Below are positions 1 to 10,061 of a stretch of 64,000 bases of DNA, piece after piece. Numbering within the stretch: the first letter of the stretch is position 1; each line of letters starts with the position of its first letter. The DNA is taken from NCBI GenBank assembly GCA_013368315.1, contig JAACJM010000123.1:124001-188000 (forward strand), written 5' to 3'. The stretch comes from Tetrapyrgos nigripes (lineage: Eukaryota > Basidiomycota > Agaricomycetes > Agaricales > Campanellaceae). The translations under genes and the position numbers were made by a program. Under the pieces are notes generated by a model that was not told the origin of the DNA, ran no database searches, and worked only from the letters and a program-made list of their open reading frames with translations.

Positions 1-931
1 TGTCAGTAACAATACAGAATGAAAAAGGATACTCACATCCTCAAGCTTGACCTTAGCAGGGTCTGTTACTCCTGAATGCTCAACAGCAGCATGCTCATCC
101 TTCATACTACCAAACTTAACCATGCTATCATCCTCATTATCAGTGTGAGAAGGTGTGGAAGCCATAGAAACATGACTAGAGACAGGAGATGTGCTACAGG
201 AGTGAGTGAAGTTCTTGTTGAGACCAAAAGGGACAGCAGGTGCCTTAGAAGCATTAGCATTTTTCTTCTTCTTTTTGCCACCAGTCCTAGAAGGGTAAAC
301 TGTGAGTATAGTTCATGTCTACAAAGAGGATGTACATTTGAGATGCTTCAGATGAGGCCTTTCACTTGTGCTTGCTTCCGGCAACAATGACATCCAGTGT
401 TCCCACTGCAGCTTCAGTCACATGCCAAGTGTTGATGTTGTCTCTTGTCAACTTCGTTGTCATCTTCGTTGCCTGGCTGTCCTCAACCTCAAAGCCTACA
501 TCAATATCCTGTGGAGGGGGAGCTTAGAAGTGGAAGACATTCATTTACATCAATCATACAAAGGACCAGGCTTTAGGGACTCACCATCAGGCATAGTAAC
601 ATTGGACTTGCTACTGTCCGAGTCATATTCATAGATATCGTTGTCTTTCTTCTTCTGTTCTGTACTGGTAAGAAAGTTTTCTGCTGGTAATATGTGACAT
701 GCTCACCTGAGACTTGGTTTTCACAATACTTTTGCTGCCAATAGACTCGTTATCAGAATTGTTACCCTTCACTGCCTGGCCAGCTGGCTTAGGCTTTTCA
801 GCTTTGATTTGTTGTTTGCATTCCATGTCCTCTCACCACTGGGTATCCTCAACAGCTGCAGCCTTCTTCAAAGCTTCCTCCTTTGTACTCTTCACCTTTT
901 CCTTTGCTGCTGCCTTTGCTGCATTGTTAGT

Positions 932-1651
932 GTCATGACGTCTATATTTGGTACTATTTATTTCTTCTTATCTCCATATCCTCAGATCTTTACACCATAT
1001 GACTCTTGTTCCACATGCTACACACCGGACTTTTCATTTCTCTGATACAGCTTTGATACAGCTTCTTGACAGCTTCCTTTACAGCTTTCTTGACAGCTTT
1101 CCTTACAGCCTCCTCTACAGCTTTACTCTTACACTGGGTGCAGAGACTTGTAATTCCTTGGAAATACAGAGGAATTACATAAGACTTACACTGGTACACT
1201 CAATATGTAAGTCCACTTGACTTACTGAAGTATTACCAGAGACCAAGAAAAATAGAACAATTATATATGAATATTGTAAGGCATGAAGTCTCACAGTGGT
1301 CCTTGGTAATACTTCAGTAAGTCAAGTGGACTTACATATTGAGTGTACTAGTGTAAGTCTTGTGTAATTCCTCTGTATATCCAAGGAATTACAAGTGTTT
1401 GCACACAGTGTTACATATATAAACCCTGTCCTGACACCTGGTTCCCCATCTAGACCTCTTCGTCGTTGGGACCAGGTGTATATTCCCCTTTCATTACTTC
1501 TTTCACTGTTACTGATGGACACTGCTGTCTGTTAGGTATTTCATACATTCTTCATTGTTGGGACCAGTTCCAGTACTTACTGCTGTCTGTTAGTCGAGTC
1601 AAGCCCATAGCTCCTTGTTACCGCTATCTAAGCGCTCACCTCTTTGTGACA
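932..1651 (+). repeat. 5' LTR, enlarged by a MITE and two small duplications
   Basis: It aligns with the 3' LTR along its whole length but is 720 bp instead of 375 bp. A 279-bp MITE plus its TTA duplication explains most of the excess. The rest is an extra CTTTACAG/TTGACAG segment near 1075-1100 and about 40 bp near 1530-1570. A TATATAAA box-like sequence sits at about 1415. Confidence 0.9.
1132..1410. mobile_element. PIF/Harbinger-type MITE nested in the 5' LTR
   Basis: The ends read CACTGGGTGCA and TGCACACAGTG, and the two halves are inverted repeats for roughly 110 bp each, leaving a short centre. It is flanked by TTA on both sides (1129-1131 and 1411-1413). The 3' LTR has a single TTA at the same place, so the empty site is visible. 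A 3-bp TWA target duplication is typical of PIF/Harbinger elements. There is no coding capacity. The terminal 8 bp are shared with the 3.6-kb element at 30120-33734. Confidence 0.9.
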
Positions 1652-2797
1652 TTAGGTCGAGATCCCTTACTGCACTGGCAGCCTCCATATAGGTCGTCGT
1701 TGCAGGTGCTACTGTAACCACATCTAGACGATACACTGCACCATCCTCAATCTCTGATTCATCTGTCTCTGCATCTCCTCCGCCATCTCTGACACCACTG
1801 CTCTGGGTAGATTGGCTACATGGTCTTGACTTATCAGATCAGAAGCACATCAGCTTTGATATCGACAGCTACCTTGAAGACAGAGAAGAACTCTACAACA
1901 ACTGCCAGCAACAACCTTGTCCCCATGTTCCAGAAGTGCCTTCATAAAGACCTATTGTTACCATTAGCAAATGTGGAGCTAGGACAGAAGGAGGCCCCTA
2001 AAAACTTAGACAAGCTGATCAACCGAACACTCCATGTGGAACAGACCCTAGCAGAGTTTGTAGGAAAACCGGTCACTGGCCCTATCCTGTCCCTCTCCAA
2101 ATTCTCCTCTGCATGAGACCATAATGCCACAGACGTCAATGCCTCCCATACTGAGTGTCCCCAGGGTAATGGAGGCACCTTTGTGGACTACTAGAAGGCA
2201 ATGCAGGGGCGCTGCTACAGTTATGGTTCCAAGGATCACCTGAAACGAGATGGGAACCATGGATGTGACAAGTGTGAATACTGTGAGAGGATGGGTCACC
2301 ACTCCTCTGTCTGTCAGGACCGATACATGGGTTGACCCAGAGAGGAGGCTGAAGCAGACAGCGTGTGGCTGCCCCTGGGAGTGACTCTTTTAGTCTCTTC
2401 CCTGATGATCCACTGCCTTCTACCTCTACTCCCACCCCTGCTGCTACTGTCACTGCTTCCTCATCCACTGAATCACTGTCTATGCTCTCTGTCTTGCAAC
2501 AATCTATTGCCGATCAAACTGCTAACCAACAGGGTTTTTGAAACGGGTGTCTGTTCCTGCCACAGCGCAAACACCCCTGAATACCCATATGCTCTCTTGT
2601 TCCTCATACGATTCTATCCAGTATCCCCGAAATAGAATCTTGTGCTTCTCACTTCCATATATGTGTGAAACTCCAAGGAAGACGAAATGAGGCAGTGGTA
2701 AAGCAGCACCAAATCCAAACCTATCCCCTCTGTAAACCCCTAGATGTCTACAACATTGATGGGACCCTTAACTGAGCAGGGTGTATAGATCAGTTCT
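1652..2797 (+). pseudogene. gypsy gag remnant with degenerate zinc knuckle
   Basis: This is the leader and gag portion of the chromovirus. Near 2215-2335 one frame reads CYSYGSKDHLKRD, which is a retroviral-type zinc knuckle in which the second cysteine has become tyrosine, followed by a second Cys/His-rich stretch (CDKCEYCERMGHHSSVC). The rest is broken by stops and frameshifts. The frame open at 1820-2116 is probably gag but has no diagnostic motif. Confidence 0.6.
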
Positions 2798-5700
2798 GTT
2801 GGCTAGCTATGACAGCAGATGGACAGGAGGCATGGCTAGATTTTCTGGTTACGGACTTAGACAGAGAAGACGTCATTCTGGGTCTTCCCTGGTTGTGTAA
2901 GATGAACCCACAGATTGACTGGACAAGTGGCCAGCTGCAAATCCCTGTAGCACTGCCCCCATCAGTGGAAGAGGTTCCCAATCAGGATCAGTTCGTTGCT
3001 ACCAATTTTGGACCAACCCCAAGGGGAAGCTTCATCCTGGAAGGCACAGAATCTGAACCAACCCAGTCAATTCCTCAGGGAACACATGCACCCATAGACC
3101 AACCCCTGGATCTGGCAACAGAAGAGGAGGAGGAGGAGGAACCCCAAGTATATCACATTCATGCTAATCAGGTTACAAGGTGCTCCTGGCAGAAAGCAGG
3201 GATCCTTGCTGACACTGGAGAAGAAGTCTGGTGTGCTGCAGGGTTCACTTACTCACAGCAGCTGGCTGAAGAGGCAAACCAGATGAAACTGAAACAGTCA
3301 TTTGAGGAGATAGTCCCTCCTCAATATCAAGATTATTTCCAGGTCTTCTCCGAAGCTGAGTCAGAACGCCTCCCTGCACACAAACCCTGGGATCATGGAG
3401 CACCTGCTACTCTACGAACCAAGATCTACCTGATGTCCATCAATTAACAGCAGGAACTCGATCAATTCCTTGATGAAAATGTCCACAAGGGATATATCCG
3501 ACCCTCCAAATCCCCTCTGTCCTCTCCAGTCTTCTTTGTGAAGAAGAAAGACAGGAAACTTCAGTTTGTTCAGGATTACTGACACCTAAATGAGTACACT
3601 ATTAAGAACCACTATCCTCTTCCCCTCGTTGCCAACATAGTCAGCCACCTTCAAGGTGCCAAGTACTTCACCAAGTTTGACATACGTTGGGGTTATAACA
3701 ATGTCCAGATCAAACAGGGGGATGAGTAGAAGGCAGCGTTTGCAACCAACTGAGGAGTTTTCGAACCTACCGTCATGTTCTTCAGATTGACAAACTCGCC
3801 AGCTACTTTCCAAGGCCTTATGAACTCCATCTTCTCAGACTTGATTGAAGCAGGCAAGGTAGCAGTTTATCTGGACAACATCCTGATCTTCAGTGGACTC
3901 TGGAAGAACATTGAGAAGTGGTTTGGGAAGTGCTAGCCAGGTTGAAAAGGAATGATCTGTATCTGAGGCCAGAGAAATGCGAGTTTGAATGAGAAGAGAT
4001 AGAATATCTGGGGCTGATTATCTGGGAGGGGCAAGTTCACATGGACCCAGTGAAAGCAGCAGCAGTACAGCACTGGCAAGTTCCCCGCAATGTCTGCGAC
4101 GTTTGGGCATTCTTGGGCTTTGCAAATTTCTACCAACGATTCATACAGAACTTTGCCAAAACTGCTCAACCTCTGAATGACCTTACACGCAAAGACATCT
4201 CATTTAATTAGGGAACTCACCAACAGGAAGCCTTTGACTCCCTTTGAACAGCCTTCGTGTCTGCACCCATTCTTACACTCTGGTCACTGGATCGTCCTAC
4301 CCGAGTTGAAGTAGATGCTTCGGGCTTTGCAACAGGAGGAGCTCTAATGCAGATGTTGGAAGACAGTCTTTGGCACCCAGTAGCATTCCATTCAGCATCC
4401 ATGCAGTCAGCTGAACACAATTACAAAATCTACAACTGAGAGATGCTGGCTATTATCGAGGCACTGAAAGATTGGCGGAGTTATCTGGAAGGACTACCAC
4501 AGCCCTTTGAAATTATCACAGATTACTCCAATCTGGAGTTCTGGTGAACAGCACAGGACCTTAGTTGACGACAAGCAAGATGGGCCCTGGGGCTATCATG
4601 CTTTGACTTTTGACTAATCCATCGCCCAGGCAAAGCAAATACCCAAGAAGATGCCCTCTCCTGCCTTTCCTCCCACCAAGTAACAGACTGGGAAGATAAT
4701 CTGGAAACCACAGTACTCAGACCAGAGAATTTTGTAAGGCTTGCCACTACTACACTGGCCAACCCTCTAGAAGAATGAATTTGTCAGGCACTGGGAAGAG
4801 AAGTGGAGGTGTTAAAAGGACTAGAGCAGTTGAAGGAGAGATTGCAACGACTGGCCAATGGTTTACCTGAATGGGAAGAGGATAATGGATTGGTATACCA
4901 CAAGGGGCAAGTCTACATCCCCCCAAATGAAGAGCTGCGGAAGGCAATAGTAGAACAGTGTCATGACAAGCCATCAGCAGGACATCCAGGGCTACATGGG
5001 ACACTCGATTTGGTAACCACACATTTCTGGTGGCCCACCATTTGTTCTTTTGTAGAGAAGTATGTGGAGGGATGTGATAAATGCATCAGGAAGAAGCTGC
5101 AACATCATTCGTGAGCAGTAATCCAACCTTTGGACATACCCTTAGGACTCTGGGCAGAAGTTGGAGTTGACCTCATTACACAGCTACCGTCCTCACAAGG
5201 TTACGACACAATCCTGGTCTGCACTGACCTCTACGGAAAACAAGTCCATACCCTTCCCTACACCTCTAATATCACTGCCACTGAAGTCGCCGACCTATAC
5301 TACTGAGAAATCTTCTGCCTTCACAGCCTCCCACTTTGCTTTGTATCAGATCGTGGTCCACAGTTTGCAGTGCAAGCCATGTGTTCTCTGTTAGACTGAC
5401 TCAGGATCAAGTCAAGCCTTTCCTCAGGCTACCAACCCCAGACAAATGGACAGACAGAACAAGCCAACCAGGACAGGACAATTGGGTGGAGCACCTTCCT
5501 ATGGCCGAGTTTGTTCTGAACTCCCACATGGCATCTTTTGAGGTGACTTATGGCCACCTTCCTCTATTCAATATACTGGTAGGCCAGTGCACAGGCATCC
5601 CAAATGTAGAAGACTGTCTTGAAATCCTAAGACAGGTTCAAAGAGATGCAGGATCAGCACTGCACCTGGCTAAGCACTGTATGAAGGAAGGATATGAAAG

Positions 5701-6150
5701 AGGGAAATGGAAGGGATATCAGTTCAAGGTCAGGGATCATGTCTGGCTGAGTGCAGAAGACATCGACTTGAAACTTTCAAGTGACAAGTTGGGGGATTGG
5801 CAACTGGGACTATACGAGATTTAGACTATCAGTTAGACCTCCCTGAAACTCTTAATCGCCTGCACCCAGTATTCCATGTCAACAAACTCTACCCCTACAA
5901 GGGTAATCTGGTGAACGGACTCTTACCTGAGGAACCAGAGCCAGTATGCCTCAAGGGGGAGGATGAGCCTGAGTATGAAGTGGACACCCTCTTGGATAGC
6001 AGGATACGATGGAGGCAACTGGAATACCTTGTCAAGTGGAAAGGATATGACAATGGTCACAACTCATGGGAGCCAGTTGCAAATCTCAAAAATGCGAAGT
6101 GTAAGATCACAGCATTCCACAAGAAACACCCAGAGGCAACAAAGACTTAA
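2798..6150 (+). pseudogene. gypsy pol: protease-like, RT, RNase H, integrase, chromodomain
   Basis: The polyprotein would copy the element's RNA and integrate the cDNA. Seen in order: a protease C-terminal part with DVILGLPWL (about 2870-2905); RT with VFFVKKKD and the active-site motif altered to YLDN (about 3870); RNase H starting VEVDASGFATGGAL (about 4305); the integrase H2C2 finger ending CDKCIRKK (about 4925-5095); integrase core with VDLI, SDRG and QTNGQTEQ (5165-5470); and a chromodomain with LVKWKGYDNGHNSWEP (about 6030-6080). About ten in-frame TGA codons fall where family members have Arg, and TAG replaces Trp at 3727. The catalytic second Asp of YLDD is Asn. The copy cannot be functional. 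Confidence 0.93.
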
Positions 6151-6187
6151 GATTCATTGAGGACGATGAAGTGTAGGAGGGGGGTAA

Positions 6188-6562
6188 TGTCATGATGTCT
6201 ATATTTGGTATTACTTATTTCTTCTTATCTCCGTATCCTCAGATTTTTACACCATATGACTCTTGTTCCACATGCTACACACCGGACTTTTCATTTCTCT
6301 GATACAGCTTCGATACAGCTTCTTGACAGCTTCCTTACAGCCTCCTCTACAGGTTTACTCTTACATATATAAACCCTGTCCTGACACCTGGTTCCCCATC
6401 TCAACCTCTTCATCATTGGGACCAGGTGTGTATTCCCCTTTTCATTACTTCTTTCACCATTACTGATGGACACTGTAGTTCCAGTACTTACTGCTGTCTG
6501 TTAGTCGAGTCGAGCCTGTAGCTCCTCATTATCGCTATCTAAGTGCTCGCCTCTTTGTGACA
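6188..6562 (+). repeat. 3' LTR of the gypsy element
   Basis: 375 bp, starting TGTCATGATG and ending TTTGTGACA. It is the uninterrupted form of the LTR and preserves the empty TTA site of the MITE seen in the 5' LTR. The polypurine stretch GGAGGGGGG just upstream (about 6176-6184) is the expected plus-strand primer. Confidence 0.93.
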
Positions 6563-6894
6563 GTCAGTGGCTACTTGTTCAGATGTACAGTGAGAGGCAG
6601 GTTTCAATGAGAGGCTGGGATGGGCATTTTTGTTTGAGGAATGAGTGCCAATAGGAGGGAGAGTGATATATGTCTTGCCTCCAGACATGATGACAGTTGA
6701 GAGGTGAGTGGTACACAGACATGTAGGCTGTGATGAAGACCAGTGTGGAGACCAGTGTGGAGCTTGCCAGCAAATGATGTGTCTTGTTGATGCCAGTGGA
6801 TTTTTAGCTCAGAGTAATCAAAAATGCCAGACCCAAACCCAGCCAACTGATATTTCTCACTTCCACCTCCTCCTACGCTCTGCTTTATTTCAAC

Positions 6895-7332
6895 ATGGGA
6901 CACAAATCTGTAAACACTCGAAATCTATGCTGCCCTATACCAGGCTGCACGCATTTTTTTCCCTGCACAAAATGCAATTACCCGACATATCCGTCGCGAT
7001 CACAATAAAGGCCATCGTCCTGCATCTCAACCATCTACTGCAGCAACAAGTCAAACAACTACCCCAGAGTCCTGAACCAGAAACAGACCATTCCATACCC
7101 ACCAGTCCAACCAGTCCAACCTTGTCTGACCATGTGACACGCAGAGATAACTTTGGTTTCAAAATTGATCAAGGAGATGACTCAGAAGGTGACAAGGTTG
7201 ATGATGGAGGATTCTATTGTATTGATGTGCATCCTCTCCTCAATGATATGTCCTTACAGAGCTTAATGTTCCAAGACAACTGAAGATCTGGTTCTGGTCT
7301 TCCAGGGCAACCATGCGACAAAGATGGTAATT
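6895..7332 (+). pseudogene. Plavaka-type transposase, N-terminal C2H2 finger part
   Basis: ATG at 6895 opens a frame reading CCPIPGCTHFF, and one base away the frame continues AQNAITRHIRRDHNKGHRP. Together these make one C2H2 finger (C-x4-C...H-x4-H), the usual N-terminus of basidiomycete Plavaka (CACTA-like) transposases. The break falls in a run of seven T at 6954-6960; six would keep the finger in frame. The downstream acidic segment (about 7140-7280) belongs to the linker. The gene is then interrupted by the Harbinger element and resumes at 10062. Confidence 0.65.
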
Positions 7333-7422
7333 AGCCAGTTTGCGTTCTCGACTACGTGCGAAAATGGCACGTGCGTTAACACCTAAGGCGAAAATTTGTG
7401 TTGCGCCAAACAACCCGTGTAG
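7333..7422 (+). repeat. Harbinger left TIR
   Basis: It begins AGCCAGTTTGCGTTCTCGAC and is the reverse complement of 9972-10061 with about 7 mismatches, several of them C/T or G/A. Confidence 0.92.
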
Positions 7423-7483
7423 TCCTCATTTTCCTTAGCTTGTACATCTCGAGAAACTTGAAATATTACGACTCATTATCACC

Positions 7484-8724
7484 ATGGAAGTGCTCCTCCT
7501 AGAACAACGACAGCAATTCCAGCAACTTCTTCTGCAAGTTCTGGATGTCATGGAAGAAAACGAGAAGGACGGAGAAGGTGCTACTCGGCCTGGAGGGCCA
7601 GTGGACTTGGAGAAGCTGTCAGATACTGTCTGGTTGGTACAGTTCCGGTACGCTATCAGCTCTGATCAATGGTAGTATCTCATTCAAGTATTCTGCAGAT
7701 TCACGAGAAAAGAAGTGCACCAACTTGTGACAACCCTTGACCTGCCCCCTGTCATACGCTGTGAAGAGAACCAGATTAAAGAGGAGCGAGTTACAGCTCT
7801 ATGCATGCTCCTTCGATGCCTCGCATACCCAGCTCGTTTGTCTGACATACAAATGCAGTTGGGTTGGGAGCGCAGTCGGTTTTCTCGAATCACACGAACC
7901 ACAGCTGTAACGATATACAACCGCTGGAAACATCTACTCCGTTTTGACCCCACAAGCTTGACTCCGGTGGTCCTGGAGCAGTTTGCCCTGACCATTCAGG
8001 AGAAAGGTTGTCCTCTCAGAGTTGTGTCAGCAATCATCGATGGGACTCTTCGTCGGGTTGCTAGGCCTGTCAGGAACCAACACATTCTGTACAATGGCTG
8101 GAAACGAGTCCATGCTCTCAAGTTCCACTGTCTGATTACTCCCGACGGGATTGTCATCCATGTCTATGGACCGATGGAAGGCTGCTGCCACGACGAAGCC
8201 TTGTATAAAGAGAGCGGTCTTGCTTGGCTTCTGGATGAGCATTTTTGGACCCCAGACGGACGAAATCTCTTCGTGTAGGAGACCCTGCATATGGTGTCGG
8301 AGACCACTTGATGTCTCCGTTCAAAGGGGCTAGTGTATCACAGGATCAGAGAAGGTGGAATACAGCAATGAGCCACATTCGGGAACCTGTGGAGTGGTTG
8401 TTCGGTGAGATGTCGAAGCAGTTTGAATATCTAAACTATGCACAAAATCAGAAGGTACTGCTATCTCCCTGTGGACTATTCTATCTCGTTGGACTTCTAC
8501 TCTGTAATGCACATACTATCCTCCACTATCCACAAATCCCGCAGTACTTTCAATGTCCACCGCCGTCCCTACAAGAATACTTTCACGGCGGACCAGTTGA
8601 CGATGCTGACTTGGAGGAATGGGCTATGCGTGCTGCAGCTGAATCACCATGGGGTGAAATGGATGTACAAGAATCTGAAGACGAAGACGACCCTCGTTGG
8701 TGGACTGGAGAGGTCGATGAGTAG
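7484..8724 (+). pseudogene. PIF/Harbinger DDE transposase (HARBI1-like nuclease), lightly damaged
   Basis: The nuclease would cut and rejoin transposon ends. The catalytic triad is visible: Asp in IIDGTLRRVARP (about 8035), Asp in GDPAYG (about 8280), Glu in REPVEWLFGEM (about 8385). Between them are DGIVIHVYGP and GCCHDEALY, typical of the DDE_Tnp_4 family. The C-terminal tail is acidic. Two lesions are seen: a TAG at about 7673 (possibly inside a short unrecognised intron) and a one-base deletion at about 8275, just before the second Asp. Otherwise the frame is open, so inactivation looks recent. It is convergent with the Myb-like gene; the two ends are about 50 bp apart. Confidence 0.9.
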
Positions 8725-8770
8725 ATTAGTTCAGTATCATAGGGACCAAAACTGTTGTAGTGTACTCACC

Positions 8771-9932
8771 TCAAATCTTCCTCAAAAGCGCATCAAGTAA
8801 CTTTGATTGCCCATTTGCATTTTCCTTCTGCTGTGTGTCGACCATGGTGTTAACGGCATTAACCAATTGACTGACTGACTCAGCGACTTTGTCATTCGAC
8901 TCCACCACCTTCGTCAAGAGGGCTTTGGTCTGCTCCTGCCTCTTCGACTCGCGTTCTTGGGCCTCTTGGACGGCGGAATCATTATTGTCGAGATGTTGTT
9001 GAATAGCATCCTTGACAGACGTAGCAACACTGGTGGGGACTCGCTTGCGCTTTGGTTCAAGATTTTCCTTGTTGTCGGAATCAGAGTCCGAGTCAGATTC
9101 CACACACCGACTAGAAAAAAATCTATCAACAAGTGGGAAAAATAAAAGAAAGAAAAAAAACCGAACCGTCGTTGCCCTTGACGCTCTTGTACAGTGGCAT
9201 TCCCACTTCATGGAGGCTTCTCGCAACTCCAGCCCTGCATTAGCCTCATTCTGGACCTTCTGTTGTGCCTTAGCGCTCAACGACTTGACATTTGACTGGT
9301 TCTCGATGAAGAGGGAATATATCTCCGCCATAAGCTAAATATACATGGAAAATGAGGGTGGTATACATTTAAAGAAACAAATAATACCTGGACATGGCCC
9401 GTCACCTCCTCATTGGTTCCTGTCTTCTGAAGAGACTCTGACTCACCACGCTGTAACCCTTTTAGATATATTACCCTCAGAAGAGAGAGTAGTAACTCAC
9501 CTGGTGGGCTTCGATGAGCCGGTTAAACCGTCTCTTGCACGATTCGCCTGAGCGTTGGATTGGTGTCTTCTTCGTTCCATCCTCCGACTGAGACTGCAGT
9601 AGATCATGAGACACCTCCTCCCACTTCTGACCAGACTTTCCCTTCACTTCAAACGGCCATACTTTGTTGACTTGCTGGATTAGCGCGCGGTCTTGCCAAG
9701 GTAACCAATTGCTAGATTGATGGTTTCCTGCCTTTGAGTTGGTACCAATGTCTTCAAGTTGGCTATCCCCATCAAGGTCCGCTTCATCAGCAGAAGTGTG
9801 CTCATCCTCGGTCCCAGATCCTTCATCACCGGAGCTCTCAGCTTGGCTAGACGGTGAACTTTCAGGTTCTGGAGACTCAGACGACTCAGGTTCTTGTGGG
9901 ATCTGTGCAGTCTGGCATCGAGTACGAGGCAT
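8771..9932 (-). CDS. Harbinger Myb/SANT-like DNA-binding partner protein
   Basis: PIF/Harbinger transposition needs a second protein that binds the TIRs. This one starts with ATG at 9932. The first exon has an acidic Ser/Glu/Asp-rich region, then a Myb-like module (NWLPWQDRALIQQVNKVWPF ... CKRRFNRLIEAHQ, about 9510-9715). The next exon starts near 9340 after a GTGAGT...TTTAG intron. A further intron, ending in TTTTTTTCTAG near 9110, joins to a polyacidic (SDSDSDSD) and Lys-rich segment, then a coiled-coil-like C-terminus ending LLDALLRKI. I see no stop codon in the spliced reading, so it may be intact. Exact splice sites are inferred. Confidence 0.75.
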
Positions 9933-9971
9933 GTTGCAGTATGTAGCGGTACAAGATGCTATGTGGTAGGT

Positions 9972-10061
9972 CTACGCGCGTTGTTTGGCGCAATGCAAAT
10001 TTTCACCTTAGGCGTTAACGCACGTGCCATTTTCGCACGTAGTCGAGAACACAAACTGGCT
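9972..10061 (-). repeat. Harbinger right TIR
   Basis: Inverted partner of the left TIR; it ends ...AACTGGCT at 10061, followed by ATT. Confidence 0.92.

Larger units (their letters stand above)
932..6562 (+). mobile_element. Ty3/gypsy chromovirus, LTR retrotransposon, degenerate
   Basis: The two LTRs begin TGTCATGA and end TTTGTGACA, so they carry the canonical TG...CA ends. The flanking pentamers are GTTAG (927-931) and GTCAG (6563-6567), a target-site duplication with one C/T difference. Domain order is gag zinc knuckle, protease-like, reverse transcriptase, RNase H, integrase zinc finger, integrase core, chromodomain. That order with a terminal chromodomain places it in the chromoviruses. 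The body contains many in-frame stops, so the copy is dead. Confidence 0.93.
1..6688 (-). pseudogene. Lys-rich hypothetical protein, first exon split by a gypsy element; runs off the left edge
   Basis: I do not recognise this protein. On the minus strand it starts with ATG at 6688, reads to 6563, is interrupted by the LTR element at 932-6562, and resumes at 931. If the element and one copy of the 5-bp target duplication are ignored, the reading frame passes through the insertion site unchanged. Downstream parts are Ala/Lys-rich (near 850-930), Lys/Pro-rich (near 730-820), acidic (DIYEYDSDSS near 600-640), then an exon near 370-510 that includes the stretch NTWHVTEAAVGTLDV, and a Lys-rich segment (GGKKKKKNAN) near 240-290. 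Candidate introns with GTGAG donors lie near 710-670 and 585-510. The start is divergent from the Plavaka ORF at 6895, about 200 bp apart, so it could be an accessory ORF of that element. Function unknown. Confidence 0.45.
7333..10061. mobile_element. PIF/Harbinger DNA transposon, two genes, nested in Plavaka
   Basis: Terminal inverted repeats of about 90 bp (7333-7422 and 9972-10061) start AGCCAGTTTG and differ at only a handful of positions. The flanking trinucleotides are ATT (7330-7332) and ATT (10062-10064), a likely 3-bp target duplication. Inside are a plus-strand DDE nuclease gene and a convergent minus-strand Myb/SANT-like gene, the standard two-gene layout of autonomous PIF/Harbinger elements. 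Both flanks are Plavaka sequence. Confidence 0.93.
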
